Source of the DNA: Cephalotus follicularis
Taxonomy: Eukaryota > Streptophyta > Magnoliopsida > Oxalidales > Cephalotaceae
Assembly: GCA_001972305.1 (NCBI GenBank)
Contig: BDDD01000377.1
Location: 183,973-247,972, forward strand
Direction: 5' to 3'
Length of the DNA stretch: 64,000 bases
Shown here: one piece after another, positions 1-11,086 of the stretch
How positions within the stretch are numbered: position 1 is the first letter of the stretch
Layout of the letters: each line of letters begins with the position of its first letter
Position numbers and translations under genes: made by a program
The notes under the pieces: model-generated
Databases searched by the model: none
What the model saw: only the letters and a program-made list of their open reading frames with translations
What the model was told of the DNA's origin: nothing

Positions 1-1752
1 TAAAACAGATTTTATAAAATATCTGTGGTTTCATAACATTTCGTAAACATTCAAAGCCAAAACATAAAGTCAGGAAATATTTATTTTCACAAAAATATCT
101 TACCGACTTTATTTCAAAACATATCGAATTACGAAGCATAACAGAGATTCATAAAATCAGAGGAATCATATAAGTGAAACGAAAAATTTCCAGTAAAATC
201 AAATAGCCAAAGAACGATAGAAATCCGTACAAAACATATTTATTTCAGTAAGACCGAAGGAATAAGCCAAAGAGCAGAAAATCCGTACCTTAAGCGATCA
301 CAAAATAACTTTACGAATTGATCAACAATTTAAAAGTCCCTCGAAGCATAACAATCTAAAAGATACAATACCATTCATACAAGGGTTAAAAATCACTTTC
401 AAACATCAAACAACAATTTAACAATGCTTAAAACATGTTCCAATTCATTACAAAACCAAACGGATGACAAAACTTGAAAACCAGAAAATTTTTGGGCATT
501 TCCAGTTGACTGCATCAAGATCCAATCGACCACACAACCTAGGCAGACGACTACTCAATCTGGGATGAATCCAGTTGACTGGGACAGGGGTCCAGTCGAC
601 TGCCGAAGGCCAAACAGTCAACTGTTTCAAGAGGCAGTCAACTGTTCTGGGCGACAGAACAGCAAAAACACAGCAATTCAATTCTAATTTTCTGTCAAAA
701 CCATGTTACAACATTACCGGATGATCTCAAACACTTATATTGGTCTTATGTGACTTACTAGTTTCATTTAAACACCAAGAATCATACAATGGTGATCACA
801 CTTTTTAAAGAGAAGCAAGTTCCAATTTATTAGATGCACAACCATGTGATCAATTATCTGTGAAATACCAATTGTTCGTTTCAAAACCAGTTTACTACTA
901 TTACAGGCACTTCAAGGCTTGCTAACAACCTTATAACAGTAACAGAGCATACTAAAAACCTATATGAAAATGCAACCGAATGACATTAAAACAAAAACCC
1001 ATGCTAAACCATAACAATAAGGGGTAACCAACCAGTTTGGAATGACAATGCTGGAAGAATAACACCAGAATTCCCTAAGCTTGAAATTTTCGTGCGTCAC
1101 AGGCACGAGAACAATGGTGACATATAACAATAACTAATGGCATACGTATATCACAAGAAAGAGGTATTTTAGGTGATGGTAAGGCACAATGATTCACAAT
1201 ATGATAGGATATGGAAATAAGGCATTAAATTCGGGATTGATAGGGAGAAAAGAAGGAAGCAGAATCGGATTGGGAGAGGGAGAAAGGTGTATACGGGAGA
1301 GAGAGGTGTGGAATATGGAAATACAAAAAAAAATTGTCATAATTCTCCCTTTATTTCCAATAAAACAATTTTGCCCTTTTTACTAATATAAAACTGATTT
1401 AAAATTAATTTACAATACAATAAAATTAATTCCATTAATTTTACTTATTCACGTACGTAGTCCAACCAATATTCCACAGCCCAAAATTAACGTTTTTAAG
1501 CCTAAAACATAAAAGCCCAAATTAATATTCACCAACCATATTAATATTTTAAAACTGATTTTAAAATACAAAACAATAAATCTTTGCTTTTCCAATTATC
1601 ATATTCTAATAAATGCGAAAAGCCCTAAGTTTAATATCATATAGTCCAAACACAAGAGTCCATAAAATAAAATAGGCCAACATAATATAACCAAGAGAAA
1701 TAAAATCAAATAAAAATATAAAACTATGCACGTGAACGAACGGGGTATTACA
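1..1752 (-). mobile_element. Gypsy LTR K, partial, runs off left edge
   Basis: Reverse-complement copy of the LTR of element D: the stretch around 250-330 matches, inverted, the stretch around 26340-26450, and 1190-1400 matches 25310-25440 inverted. In element sense the LTR begins TGTAATACCCCG at 1752 and runs leftwards out of the window, so its 3' end and any internal region are not seen. It abuts the truncated start of D's 5' LTR, which suggests that K inserted into D's LTR. Short open frames inside it are LTR noise. Family: Ty3/Gypsy, same family as D. It is a fossil fragment. Confidence 0.85.
502..642. repeat. CAGTCGACTG-type palindrome array in LTR K
   Basis: About seven copies of a 10-bp palindromic word occur 10-25 bp apart. 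One perfect copy is near 591; the others are decayed forms such as CAGTTGACTG and CAGTCAACTG, as expected from loss of the central CpG. The equivalent place in D's LTRs carries the same array. Confidence 0.85.
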
Positions 1753-2324
1753 CCCTTTTTACCTTACCATGACCTAAATTGCCTCTCCCTTATTGTATAT
1801 GTATGTCAATATTCATTGCTTGCGCCTCCACTGTGTCATTGTGCCTAGAACCGAACCTGCGAGTTTGAAGGTTGTTTTGTTCTCCTTTGATCATCATACC
1901 AGGTTTGTTTTTCCTTTGTTGTGGTGGTTTAGCAATGAAATTTAGTTTAATGACAGCCGGATTCTATTGCATATAGGTTGCTAGTGTGTTTTGTTTTTAA
2001 TCCCTGCCATGTATGTTTGGTTAATGTTCCTGAGATTGTTAGAAGTCATGAAGTGTCTTGTAATGATAGAAAACAGGTTCTGAAAATAATAATGGGTGTT
2101 TGACAGAAATTTGGTAATGGTATTAAGTATACAATGAATTGGGAAATTGTCTCTATAAAGCATGATCACCAATTGCAAGAACTTTTTGATTCTGGGTGTT
2201 TAAATGCAACTGTAGAGTCACATAAGTCCTATGTAAGTGTTTAAAATCATCTAGTATAGTAATATTGGAAGTTTGACAGAATATTGGAATTGAAACTGCT
2301 GTGTTTTGCTGTTCTGTCGAGCAG

Positions 2325-2545
2325 AACCGTCGACTGTCCATTTAAACAGTCGACTGTTAGCCATTGAGTAGTCGACTGCCTCGAGAAACAGCCCACTGTT
2401 TTGCCTTACACAGTCGACTGCCACCCATTGAACAGTCGACTGGAATCAACCCAGTTTGAGTAGTCGGTTGCCTATGCAATACAGTCGACTGCCACTATTG
2501 AATAGTCGACTGGATTTTGTTACAATCGGCTGGATTTGTCCAGTA
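2325..2545. repeat. CAGTCGACTG palindrome array, D 5' LTR
   Basis: About ten GTCGAC-centred words occur in about 220 bp, at least six keeping GTCGACTG intact (for example near 2351, 2410, 2430 and 2480). The same array lies at 26020-26235 in the 3' LTR. Confidence 0.9.
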
Positions 2546-2785
2546 AATTTTCTGGTTTCAAGTTTTGTTATCTGTTTTGTTTTGTAATGATTTGGAATAT
2601 GTTTTAAGCACTGTTAAATTACGGTTTGATGTTTGGAAGTGATTTCGAACCCTTACATGAATGATATTGTATCTTTTAGATTCTTGTGCTTTGAGGGACT
2701 TTTAAATTGTTGATCAATTCGTCTATCTTTGTTGTGTCGCTCAAGGTACGGATTTTCGTTCCTTGATACCCTCCTATCGGTTTTT

Positions 2786-2790
2786 ACTGT
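2786..2790. repeat. Target site duplication actgt, left copy
   Basis: Five bases actgt precede the SIRE LTR and recur directly after it at 12316-12320. The unoccupied site in D's other LTR (26470-26474) has a single actgt in the same context. Confidence 0.95.
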
Positions 2791-4067
2791 TGTAGGAAGT
2801 CTAGAGGGGGGGGGGGGGGTGAATAGACTTATAAAAATTAACTAGCAAAAATACCACAATCAATTCAAATAACTCAAACACACAATTGCGGAAAGTAAAG
2901 AGTATAGGGTTGAGAGAATTGCAAACGGATGTATAGTGGTTCGGCAAACCGCCTACGTCCACTCCCCAAGCCCTCCCCTTGAGTATTTCCCTAGCTATGC
3001 CCCAATCCGGACTTGAAACTCCAACCGAGCTTCAACAATTTTCGCTCCAACCAAGCGAATTACAACTTTTCTCCAACCGAGCGATACAAGAGACAACCTC
3101 TCTTGTATGTGTGAAAGTAATTGTTTAAAGGTTACAAATTCGTAGGAATTTGGTTTACAATTTAGCTCAATTTGGACAAAGCTTCAAGTGTATAGGAAAT
3201 GTAAAAATAAAGCTTTGTAAAGTATAGGATTGCTTTGAATTGATCTCTTTTGAAGTTTGAAAGCTTTGGGATTGCACTTGAGATGACTAGAGAGAATGTT
3301 CAATATGATTGCAAGAGTTCTCCCCAAGAATGCTTCATTTTGGCCTTTATACTTATGCTCCAACGGATCTATTTTTCAAGTCTGTTACAAATCCAGTCGG
3401 CTGGATTTATACGGCAGTCAGCTGGATTGATGGCGCGTATATTTGAATATAGCCGTTGGTGTTGGACAGTTGGCTGGATCCTCTAGGCAGTCGACTGGTG
3501 GTGCTTGGCAGTCGACTGGTCTCTCTGTTCCAGTCGGCTATTGAGCTGAAATTGGAGTTACATATGCCACTGCCTGATTTTGCACAATTGGTGACAGTCG
3601 ACTAGATTCACTGGCAGTCGACTAGACCCCCTGGCAGTCGACTGGTGCCCTGCTTCAGTCGGCTGGTTGAGGTGTTAAAAAGATACAGAAGCTACTGCCT
3701 GAAATGTGCACTTATGGCAGTCGACTGGATCCCTATGATAGTCGATTGTCTTGGCCTGGCAGTCGACTGAAGCCCTGTGGCAGTCAGCTGGATCTTGTGT
3801 TCTGCAAATTCTTGACTTGGTTGAAGAACCAGTCGACTACACAACCTATGGTAGTCAACTACTCAACCTTGGGCAGTCGACTGGATTGCTTGCCAGTCGG
3901 TTGGATTGCTCTGTACCTGCAGAAATGATCTTTGCACAACTTTGGACATAAAATCAAGTGAGTATATGAAGTTATAACTCATAGAATTATGCATACAAAT
4001 AATCTATGTTTGTTAATCATCAAAATAATATATGGTAATGCAATTTACGGGGTGGCAAAGGCCAACA
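2791..4067 (-). repeat. SIRE 3' LTR
   Basis: 1277 bp, beginning tgtaggaag on the plus strand and ending ggccaaca, giving TG...CA ends. It pairs with 11087-12315. A run of 14 G at 2806-2819 corresponds to 7 G in the other LTR, a slippage expansion after insertion. Confidence 0.95.
3390..3905. repeat. Dense CAGTCGACTGG palindrome array, SIRE 3' LTR
   Basis: About 18 words in about 515 bp, alternating between palindromic CAGTCGACTGG and a recurrent variant CAGTCGGCTGG. Spacing is irregular, mostly 10-60 bp. Palindrome arrays are an established feature of Sirevirus LTRs in maize, with a different core word; this looks like the local counterpart. Confidence 0.9.
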
Positions 4068-4081
4068 ATCTCCCCCTTTTT
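4068..4081 (-). other. Polypurine tract of SIRE element
   Basis: In element sense this reads aaaaagggggagat directly before the 3' LTR start TGTTGGCC, the usual Sirevirus plus-strand primer site. Confidence 0.9.
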
Positions 4082-4348
4082 GATGATTGACAAAACATGC
4101 TCATTTTGCATACATTCTTGACAAACTTATCCATTTTTAGTTCCAAAGTCCAATTTTACCAATGCAGTCATATTCAATGCATATGTTATATCAAAATACA
4201 CTTGCTCAATGCAAGATTACAACTCATCTCACCAATAGACAATTTTCTCCCCCATGTCATGCAACTTCATTTATGCAAGCTTTCCCTTAAATGCAATATA
4301 ATCCCTTTTGATATGCAACACATATATATATATCCAATGCAAAATATA

Positions 4349-4430
4349 TCTCCCCCTTTTTGTCAAACAACAAAAAGAGAAACGGAAGCTCCCCCTCAAT
4401 CATAGCACGGATTGAAGAGGTCCCCCTCAA
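4349..4430 (-). repeat. Additional PPT-like tracts upstream of the true PPT
   Basis: Three further polypurine tracts in element sense: caaaaagggggagata (4349-4362), ttgagggggagc (4389-4399) and ttgagggggacc (4420-4430). Multiple PPT copies before the 3' LTR are a known hallmark of Sireviruses. The remainder of 4087-4700 is AT-rich spacer in which no gene is seen. Confidence 0.75.
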
Positions 4431-4712
4431 CCTATGCATTCATATTCAATAAGATCAAAGCAAGAATAGGAACCACATCCATTCAACATAATTCAATACA
4501 TATTGAAACACTTTGGCATTCAACACATAAACCATAAATTCCATAAACCACATTCATGTAACCCAAAACATTAAAGATCAAAGCATTTTAACATTAAATA
4601 CTTAAAACTTCAAGTACATTGGCCACATTGTCTATTACATAAACATAAAGCATCAAAAATTACAAATTCAGAGTTTGAAAATACAATAAAAACACATGAG
4701 ATGCAATGTAGC

Positions 4713-5855
4713 TCAAGAGGGAGGAGGGTGTTGAGGGAAAGCATTTTGAAACATCTGAATGATGTTTACTTGTCCCTGAAGGCGGTCGACTTGACCCTGA
4801 AGGATATTGGCTTGACCTTCACTAAACTGGTTCATTTTCCATTTGAGATATTCGATGTCGGCCTGAGCAAGATCCACCCTAGCCTGAAGGGACTCGAGGG
4901 TAGGCCTGCTGCTGCTGCTGCTAGTGCCAACAGTTGGACGCACCTCAAACTGCTGAGTATCATCCTCATCATCTCCAGCCCTAACATTTGCTTGCTCTCT
5001 CATTGGCTCTCTACCCCCTCCTTGTAACTTGACCCATACACCATCCTCAAACCTAATGTTACAAAGTCTAAGTCCCGCCTTATTGACCAACTGTTTATGG
5101 GACGGTTTGACACATTGCTCATCATCAGGAATATCAATGTTTTGTGATGCAAGAACTGCCATAATGATCCTACTGAGAAGCATAGGATAAGGAGTGTGAT
5201 TTGGTCTAGACAGCAAGTAGTTAACAATAAGGTAAGGAAGGTTAATTTGAGTTCCATTCTTGACACATGCAACGAATTTAAGGTCTCGCTCGGAAGGAAG
5301 AGTGTGCGAGCCTTCTCTTGGTAGGAATGTGTTTGTAACAAGTAGTAGAATGATCCTAGCAGCAATAGGGAGGTGACTACTAGTCACGGTCATAATCGGA
5401 TTGAAATCCGGACGCTCTAAACATATGCCTAAAGCTTCTCGTTTTTCTACATCATTAAAGTGAGTGATTCCTTCATTAGGAATTCCTAGGGTTTCGGCAA
5501 TCAAGTCAGGTGTTATTGAAATGGGAGTGCCTAAAACAAAGGAATTTGCAATGCAAGTGGTGGAAGACTCTAAATTAGCATAAAACAATTTCACTAATCT
5601 AGGTTATATGACATGAGATGAGCAAATGTAATCAAACCACCCCATAGTCTCTAACCATGTCATGACAATGGCAAGATTGCTAATAAGAACATCCCTAGAT
5701 AACCATTTCTCAAAGTGTAACTTGACGGAGCTAAAAATTGAGTTATACCTCATCTCTTTCTCTTTGGAGAGAAAGAGTGTGTTATCATAGTCTAACTCTG
5801 CTTGTGAGCCCCTTGGTTGCCTAGAAGTGGTTCCTCTTTGTCTTTTTGGTCCCAT
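4713..5855 (-). pseudogene. SIRE third ORF: putative plant transposon protein-type, coiled-coil tail
   Basis: Frames downstream of pol on the same strand, in the position where Sireviruses may carry an extra or envelope-like ORF. The first part begins MGPKRQRGTTSRQ, a basic serine-rich start. The larger part (293 residues, 5594-4713) has a globular section with PISITPDLIAETLGIP and INLPYLIVNYLL, a pattern I associate with the plant retroelement-associated 'putative plant transposon protein' family. An acidic and serine-rich linker follows (GDDEDDTQQ, then SSSSS). A heptad-like tail comes next (LESLQARVDLAQADIEYLK, then repeated Q/L-rich segments) and predicts a coiled coil. No signal peptide or clear membrane span is visible, so an envelope role is not supported by this sequence. 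It is broken. The function of the family is unknown to me. Confidence 0.65.
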
Positions 5856-5969
5856 TTGAAGATTTGCAGGTCGAAATTGAGAGAGAATGGTGTTTGGGCG
5901 TTTTTAAGTTTTATAGAAGTGAGAGAGGCAGGGGGATTTCGGGTATAGAAACCCTGATAATCGCAATTC

Positions 5970-6040
5970 CAGTCGACTGGGCCACTAATGGCAGTTGACT
6001 GGATGGCAGGCAGTCGACTGGACACATTGTCCAGCCGACT
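5970..6040. repeat. Internal CAGTCGACTG array between pol and third ORF
   Basis: Two perfect CAGTCGACTG words (5970-5979 and 6011-6020) and two decayed ones (near 5992 and 6031) lie in the about 400-bp spacer between the end of pol (6256) and the start of the third ORF (5855). This is the LTR word inside the internal region. Confidence 0.85.
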
Positions 6041-6255
6041 GTTTTCTGCAGAAATGAGAAGTGCAAAAAATGCCAGTCCAATACGATTTGCAAACCTTTT
6101 GTTAACTATTATGGACTAATAGCAACCTAGGTACATGAGCTAATTTGTGTTATTGAGTTGGAAACTCAATGTTCATTGCGTGATGAATTTTGAAAACAAT
6201 TTTCAATCAAATCAATCAAAAATTCATAAAGGATCACAATTACACATATAATGAG

Positions 6256-9200
6256 TTAGGAAGGATTTTGCATACCTAGCTCTCTTCGCAATGTGCAGAA
6301 TCGTTCATTGTCCAGCGGCTTCGTGAATATATCTGCAACTTGGTTCAAAGTGTCAATATATTCAAGGAAAATATCACCCTTTTCAACATGATCTCTAAGA
6401 AAGTGATGTCTAATTTCAATATGCTTAGACTTAGAGTGTTGAACGGGATTTCTACTCAAGTTGATAGCACTAGTATTATGACATTTTATACATACATTGC
6501 TAAGGCTAATTCCGAAGTTACAAAGTTGTTGCTTAAGCCACAAGACTTGTGCACAACAACTTCCGGCCGCTACATATTCAGCTTCGGTGGTTGATAGAGC
6601 AACACTATTTTGTTTCTTTGAGAACCAAGACACTAAAGAATTTCCTAGAAATTGGCAAGTGCCACTAGTGCTCTTTCTATCTAGCTTGCAACCACCATAA
6701 TCGGCATCGGAATAAGCATGCAAATTAAACAATGAATCATGCGAATAAAACAATCCTAAAATAGGGGTGTATGCAAGATATCTAAAGATTCGCTTAACCG
6801 CGGTTAAGTGAGATTCTTTAGGTGATGATTGGTACCTAGCACATAGACATACACTAAACATTACGTCCGGTCTACTAGCTGTAAGGTAAAGGAGTGATCC
6901 TATCATGCTTCTATATATTTTTTGATCTACCTCTTTACCATTCTCATCCTTGTCAAGTTTGCTTGTAATGCTCATTAGGGTCTTGCAAGGCTTTGAGTGT
7001 TCCATTCCAAATCTTTTGAGTAGATCCTTTGTGTATTTGGATTGGTTGATGAAAGTTCCTTCATTTCCTTGTTGGATTTGAAATCCAAGGAAATACTTGA
7101 GCTCTCCCATCATGCTCATCTCAAATTCACCTTGCATAGTATTAGCAAACTCTACGCAAAGAGAATCGTTAGTAGAACCAAATATAATATCATCTACATA
7201 AATTTGAACAATAAGGATGCCATCAAGTTTAGTTTTAACAAAAAGTGTTTTATCAACTAAACCTCTTTTGAAATCATTTTCCAAGAGAAATTTTGAAAGC
7301 CTTTCATACCAAGCTCTTGGTGCTTGCTTTAAACCATAAAGTGCTTTAGAAAGTTTAAAAACATGATCGGGAAAATGCACATTTTCAAAACCCGGAGGTT
7401 GTTTAACATAAACTTCCTCATTTATAATGCCATTTAAAAATGCACTTTTGACATCCATTTGATGCAATTTAAAACCTTTAAAACAAGCAAAGGCCATTAA
7501 CAATCTAATAGCTTCTAGTCTAGCTACGGGAGCAAAGGTCTCATCATAGTCAATGCCTTCCTCTTGACTATAACCTTGTGCAACTAATCTAGCTTTATTT
7601 CGAATAACTAACCCATTTTCATTCATTTTGTTTCTAAAAATCCATTGGGTTCCAATGATGGATTGATTTTTGGGCCTAGGAACTAATGACCAAACATTAC
7701 TTTTGTCAAATTGATTTAGTTCCTCTTGCATAGCCACAATCCAACAATTATCATTTAAGGCATCGAAAATGTTTTTGGGTTTGATATTGGAAATGAAAGC
7801 TACATTATCACAATACTCCCTAAGAGCGGAACGAGTTCTTACCCCTTCGGTAGGATTACCGATTACCTCGTTGTCCTTTACGTACTCTCTTTCTCTTCTA
7901 GCTATTGGCTCCTTGGTGACTTGAATTTGTTGAATTCCCTCTTCATGTCCCCCTTCTTCTTCAACTTTGTCAACTTCTCCATCTTCTTTGTTGATGTTCA
8001 AGCTTTCCATTTGCTCCAATATACCTACATCATTAACAACATCTCCCTTTCTCGGAGCACAATTAGACTCTTCAAATAAAACATGAATAGACTCTTCAAT
8101 AATCAAAGTCCTTTTATTGAACACCCTATATGCCTTAGAATTTAAAGAGTAGCCTAGAAAGATTCCTTCATCACTCTTGGCATCAAATTTTTCAAGATTA
8201 TCTTTTCCATTGTTCAAAATGAAAACTTTGCAACCAAAAGGTCTCAAGTGACTAACACTTGGTTTTCTATCATTGAAAAGTTCATAAGGAGTTTTCTTTA
8301 AAATAGATCTAATCAATACTCTATTTATTTTGTAGCATGCGGTGTTCACGGCTTCCGCCCAAAGATATTTTGGCAAATTATTTTCACACAACATGGTTCT
8401 CCCCATTTCTTCTAGGGTTCTATTCCTCCTTTCAACAACCCCATTTTGTTGAGGAGTTCTAGAAGCCGAGAAGTTATGGTGAATACCTAGTTCATCACAA
8501 AAATTTTCAAAACCAAGGTTTTCAAATTCTTTGCCGTGATCACTACGAATGCTAACAATAGATAGACTCTTTTCTTTTTGAATACGTCTACAAAATTTAA
8601 CAAAGGAATCTAGGGCATCACTCTTTAAAGCTAAGAAAATAACCCAAGTAAACCTAGAATAATCATCAACAATTACTAAGCCATATTGTTTACCACCAAG
8701 ACTTAAAGTTCTAGTTGGTCCAAACAAATCAATGTGTAATAATTGTAAAATGCGAGTAGTAGAAACAACATTTTTAGCCTTGAAAGATGTTCTTGTTTGT
8801 TTTCCATGTGCACAAGCATCACACCATTTATCATTTTCAAATTTCATTTTAGGCAAACCAATTACTAAATCTTTTCTTGAAAGTTTGGCAAGAACATCCA
8901 TTCTAGCATGGCCTAACCTTCTATGCCAAAGCCATTTGTCATTTGTATTTGCATTAAAACAAACATCTTTTGAAAACATTTCTTTTAAGTAAACAACATA
9001 CACATTGCCTTGTCTATGACCAACAAACTATACAATATTGGTGCTAGAATCAATAGTGTGACAAAGTGAGGACTCAAAATTAACTTTATATCCTTTATCA
9101 CATAATTGACTAACACTAAGCAAATTATGCTTAAGGCCTACAACATAAGAGACATTTTCAATTAAAGTAGAGAATTTGTTACCAATTGAACCAATGCCAC

Positions 9201-9600
9201 AAATTTTGGCCTTGTTGTTATCCCCAAAGGTGACCTTTCCTCCATCAACTTCCTTCAGATCAATGAAGAGGCTTTTGTCACCCGTCATGTGCTTCGAGCA
9301 CCCGTTATCCACATACCACGGTTGTTCCTCTTTGTGGTTTTCCCACAAGCATTGTTCCACCTACAAAAGTGTTAAATGAATTTGATCTTGGTACCCATTG
9401 TTTATTGGGTCCTTTAATGTTTAGGTGAAGGTCTAGTGCGTGAGTGATGAGAGTGTGCAATCCTTCTAAAGCATTTATTTCTAGCATGTCCCATTTTATT
9501 GCAATAAGTAGAATGAGGTGTTATTCTAGTCTTCTTTAATTTAGCCTTAACCTCTAGAGGAGCATAGCCTATGCCGGTTTTATCTAGGTATGATCTTTGA
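6256..9600 (-). pseudogene. pol: SIRE pol: protease, integrase, RT, RNase H
   Basis: Integrase, reverse transcriptase and RNase H share one 915-residue open frame (9003-6256). Integrase: zinc site H27/H32 with C61/C64, and a DD35E triad at D92, D155 (IRSDHGKEFEN) and E191 (NGVVERRNRTLEE). RT: KARLVAQGYSQ near 470, MDVKSAFLNG near 516, YGLKQAPRAWY near 556 and the catalytic YVDD at 602-605. RNase H: SDADYGG near 765, STTEAEY near 804 and a C-terminal DIFTKPLDNERF typical of SIRE elements. The protease region upstream has WYVDNGCSKHMTGD. The order PR-IN-RT-RH is that of Copia. The whole region is broken in a few places, chiefly outside the long frame. Confidence 0.93.
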
Positions 9601-9659
9601 CTACCTAGCATCTCCTCTAATTTCTTACTACCTAATGTGAATTTACTAAATGATTTTTC

Positions 9660-11030
9660 TCAATTCACATTCTTTTCTTTTAGGGACTCTACTTCTTTTT
9701 CTAAGGCAATGACACTAGATAAAGTAGGTTTAGCTATGCGATAATTCTTTTTAGCTAGTTCATGTTCTAAAATGCCTATATCATTTTTCAAGTGTTCATT
9801 TTCAATGACTAGTAACTCTTTTTCTTTTTCTACACTAATCATGTTTTTCTTAAGTAAAGAGCATTGTGAACATTTCTTTTTAAACTCGACAAGCAAATCA
9901 TCAAAGGCAAATTGCAATTCAGCAAATGTGTAAGAATCACCTACCTCATTTTCGCTATCCTCATCGTCACTTAGTGCCATCAAACAAGGGTCGGCTACTT
10001 GCTCGGTGACTTCATCATCGGAGGATTCATCATCACCAAGGTGCAATGCTTTGAGGGCTTTCTTCTTAAATAGCTTCTTCTTCTTCAATAGTGGACAATC
10101 AACTTTGATGTGTCCCGGTTTATTGCACTCGATGCATGTGGGAGGATCCATCTTGCTTCCCTCTCCCTTATTGAAGTTCCTCTTTTGAAATCTTTTTGCT
10201 TTGTTCATCTTTGCGAATTTTGTGAACCGTTTCGCAAAGAGAGCATAGTCCTCTTCCTCTAGCTCCTCTTCACTTGACATTTCTTCTTTGTGAGTACTCT
10301 TAAGAGCTATATCCTTCCTTATTTCCTCTTGTGGTTTAGTCTCCTCAAGATTTGCCGATTTCTTGTTTAATTTTACGTCATGAGTCATGAGGGAGCCAAG
10401 AAGTTCTTCAATATCCATGGTCTTCAAGTCTTTTGATTCTTCAATTGTCATCACCTTGGGTTCCCATTCATCGTTGAGACACCCTAGCAATTTCCTCACG
10501 AGTTCGTCCTGTCCAAACACTTTTCCAAGACCAAGTAAACCATTAGTAATGTCAAGCAACCGATTATACAAATTCTTGATGGATTCGTTCGGTTCAATTT
10601 TAAATAATTCGTAATCTCTATTTAACAAAGCAAGTTTAGCATTCTTAACTTGCTCGGTATCCTCATGGGTAAGGATGAGCAATTTCCACACTTCATGTGT
10701 GGAAGTACATCTCCTAACGAGATTGTATTCGGTTTTGTCTAGGGATACAAGCAATATATTTAAAGCCTTATTATCTATGGTCAATTTTCTAAAGTCATCC
10801 TCATCCCATTCGTCTTCCGATTTAGAAACGAGTTCGTTTTTATCATTTAGCTTCATAGGGGTGTGAGGGCCATTTTTCACACTAAGCCAATTCCTAAAGT
10901 CTCTAGACTTAAGGCATATCTCCACACGACTTTTCCAATATGGAAAATCGTCACCACTAAAGAATGGAACCTTAAATTCGGAGACATCGTCATTGTGTCG
11001 CGATTGGTTGTTCATGCTAGTTGAGGCCAT
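9660..11030 (-). CDS. gag: SIRE gag polyprotein (456 residues)
   Basis: Capsid/nucleocapsid protein of the SIRE element. It begins MASTSMNNQSRHNDDVSEFK, 57 bp after the end of the 5' LTR in element sense. The capsid-type part around residues 18-220 has FSGDDFPYWKSRVEICL and a gag-like ESIKNLYNRLLDITNGL. A zinc knuckle C-x2-C-x4-H-x4-C lies at C299, C302, H307 and C312, followed by a lysine-rich stretch. An acidic section and a Leu/Glu/Lys-rich coiled-coil-like tail follow, as in other Sirevirus gag proteins. It is part of a fossil element. Confidence 0.92.
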   Translation of the reverse strand: MASTSMNNQSRHNDDVSEFKVPFFSGDDFPYWKSRVEICLKSRDFRNWLSVKNGPHTPMKLNDKNELVSKSEDEWDEDDFRKLTIDNKALNILLVSLDKTEYNLVRRCTSTHEVWKLLILTHEDTEQVKNAKLALLNRDYELFKIEPNESIKNLYNRLLDITNGLLGLGKVFGQDELVRKLLGCLNDEWEPKVMTIEESKDLKTMDIEELLGSLMTHDVKLNKKSANLEETKPQEEIRKDIALKSTHKEEMSSEEELEEEDYALFAKRFTKFAKMNKAKRFQKRNFNKGEGSKMDPPTCIECNKPGHIKVDCPLLKKKKLFKKKALKALHLGDDESSDDEVTEQVADPCLMALSDDEDSENEVGDSYTFAELQFAFDDLLVEFKKKCSQCSLLKKNMISVEKEKELLVIENEHLKNDIGILEHELAKKNYRIAKPTLSSVIALEKEVESLKEKNVN

Positions 11031-11073
11031 GATCTTAACTCAAGATGTTAATCTTAATAGTATGAGCAACCCT

Positions 11074-11084
11074 CTCTGATACCA
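11074..11084 (-). other. SIRE primer binding site
   Basis: Reads tggtatcagag in element sense, two bases after the 5' LTR. It matches the 3' end of plant initiator tRNA-Met. Confidence 0.93.
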
Positions 11085-11086
11085 AT

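Larger units (their letters stand above)
1753..2790 (+). repeat. D 5' LTR, left piece
   Basis: Matches 25444-26474 of the 3' LTR closely, starting at the shared word cttaccatgacctaaatt. The first few hundred bases of the LTR are absent here because the inverted LTR K abuts it. The right end is the target site of the SIRE insertion. Confidence 0.88.

Noticed and set aside
448-681. 77-residue minus-strand open frame
   Set aside because: It is read through the palindrome array of Gypsy LTR K; the repeated VDW/VNW text comes from the repeated word.
3390-3905. CRISPR-like array
   Set aside because: The words are short palindromes at irregular spacing in a plant LTR, without uniform spacers or cas genes.
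3250-3951. Overlapping plus-strand frames in the SIRE LTR
   Set aside because: Antisense to the element and made of the CAGTCGACTGG array (repeated QSTG/SRLD text). The same frames recur in the partner LTR at 11540-12199.
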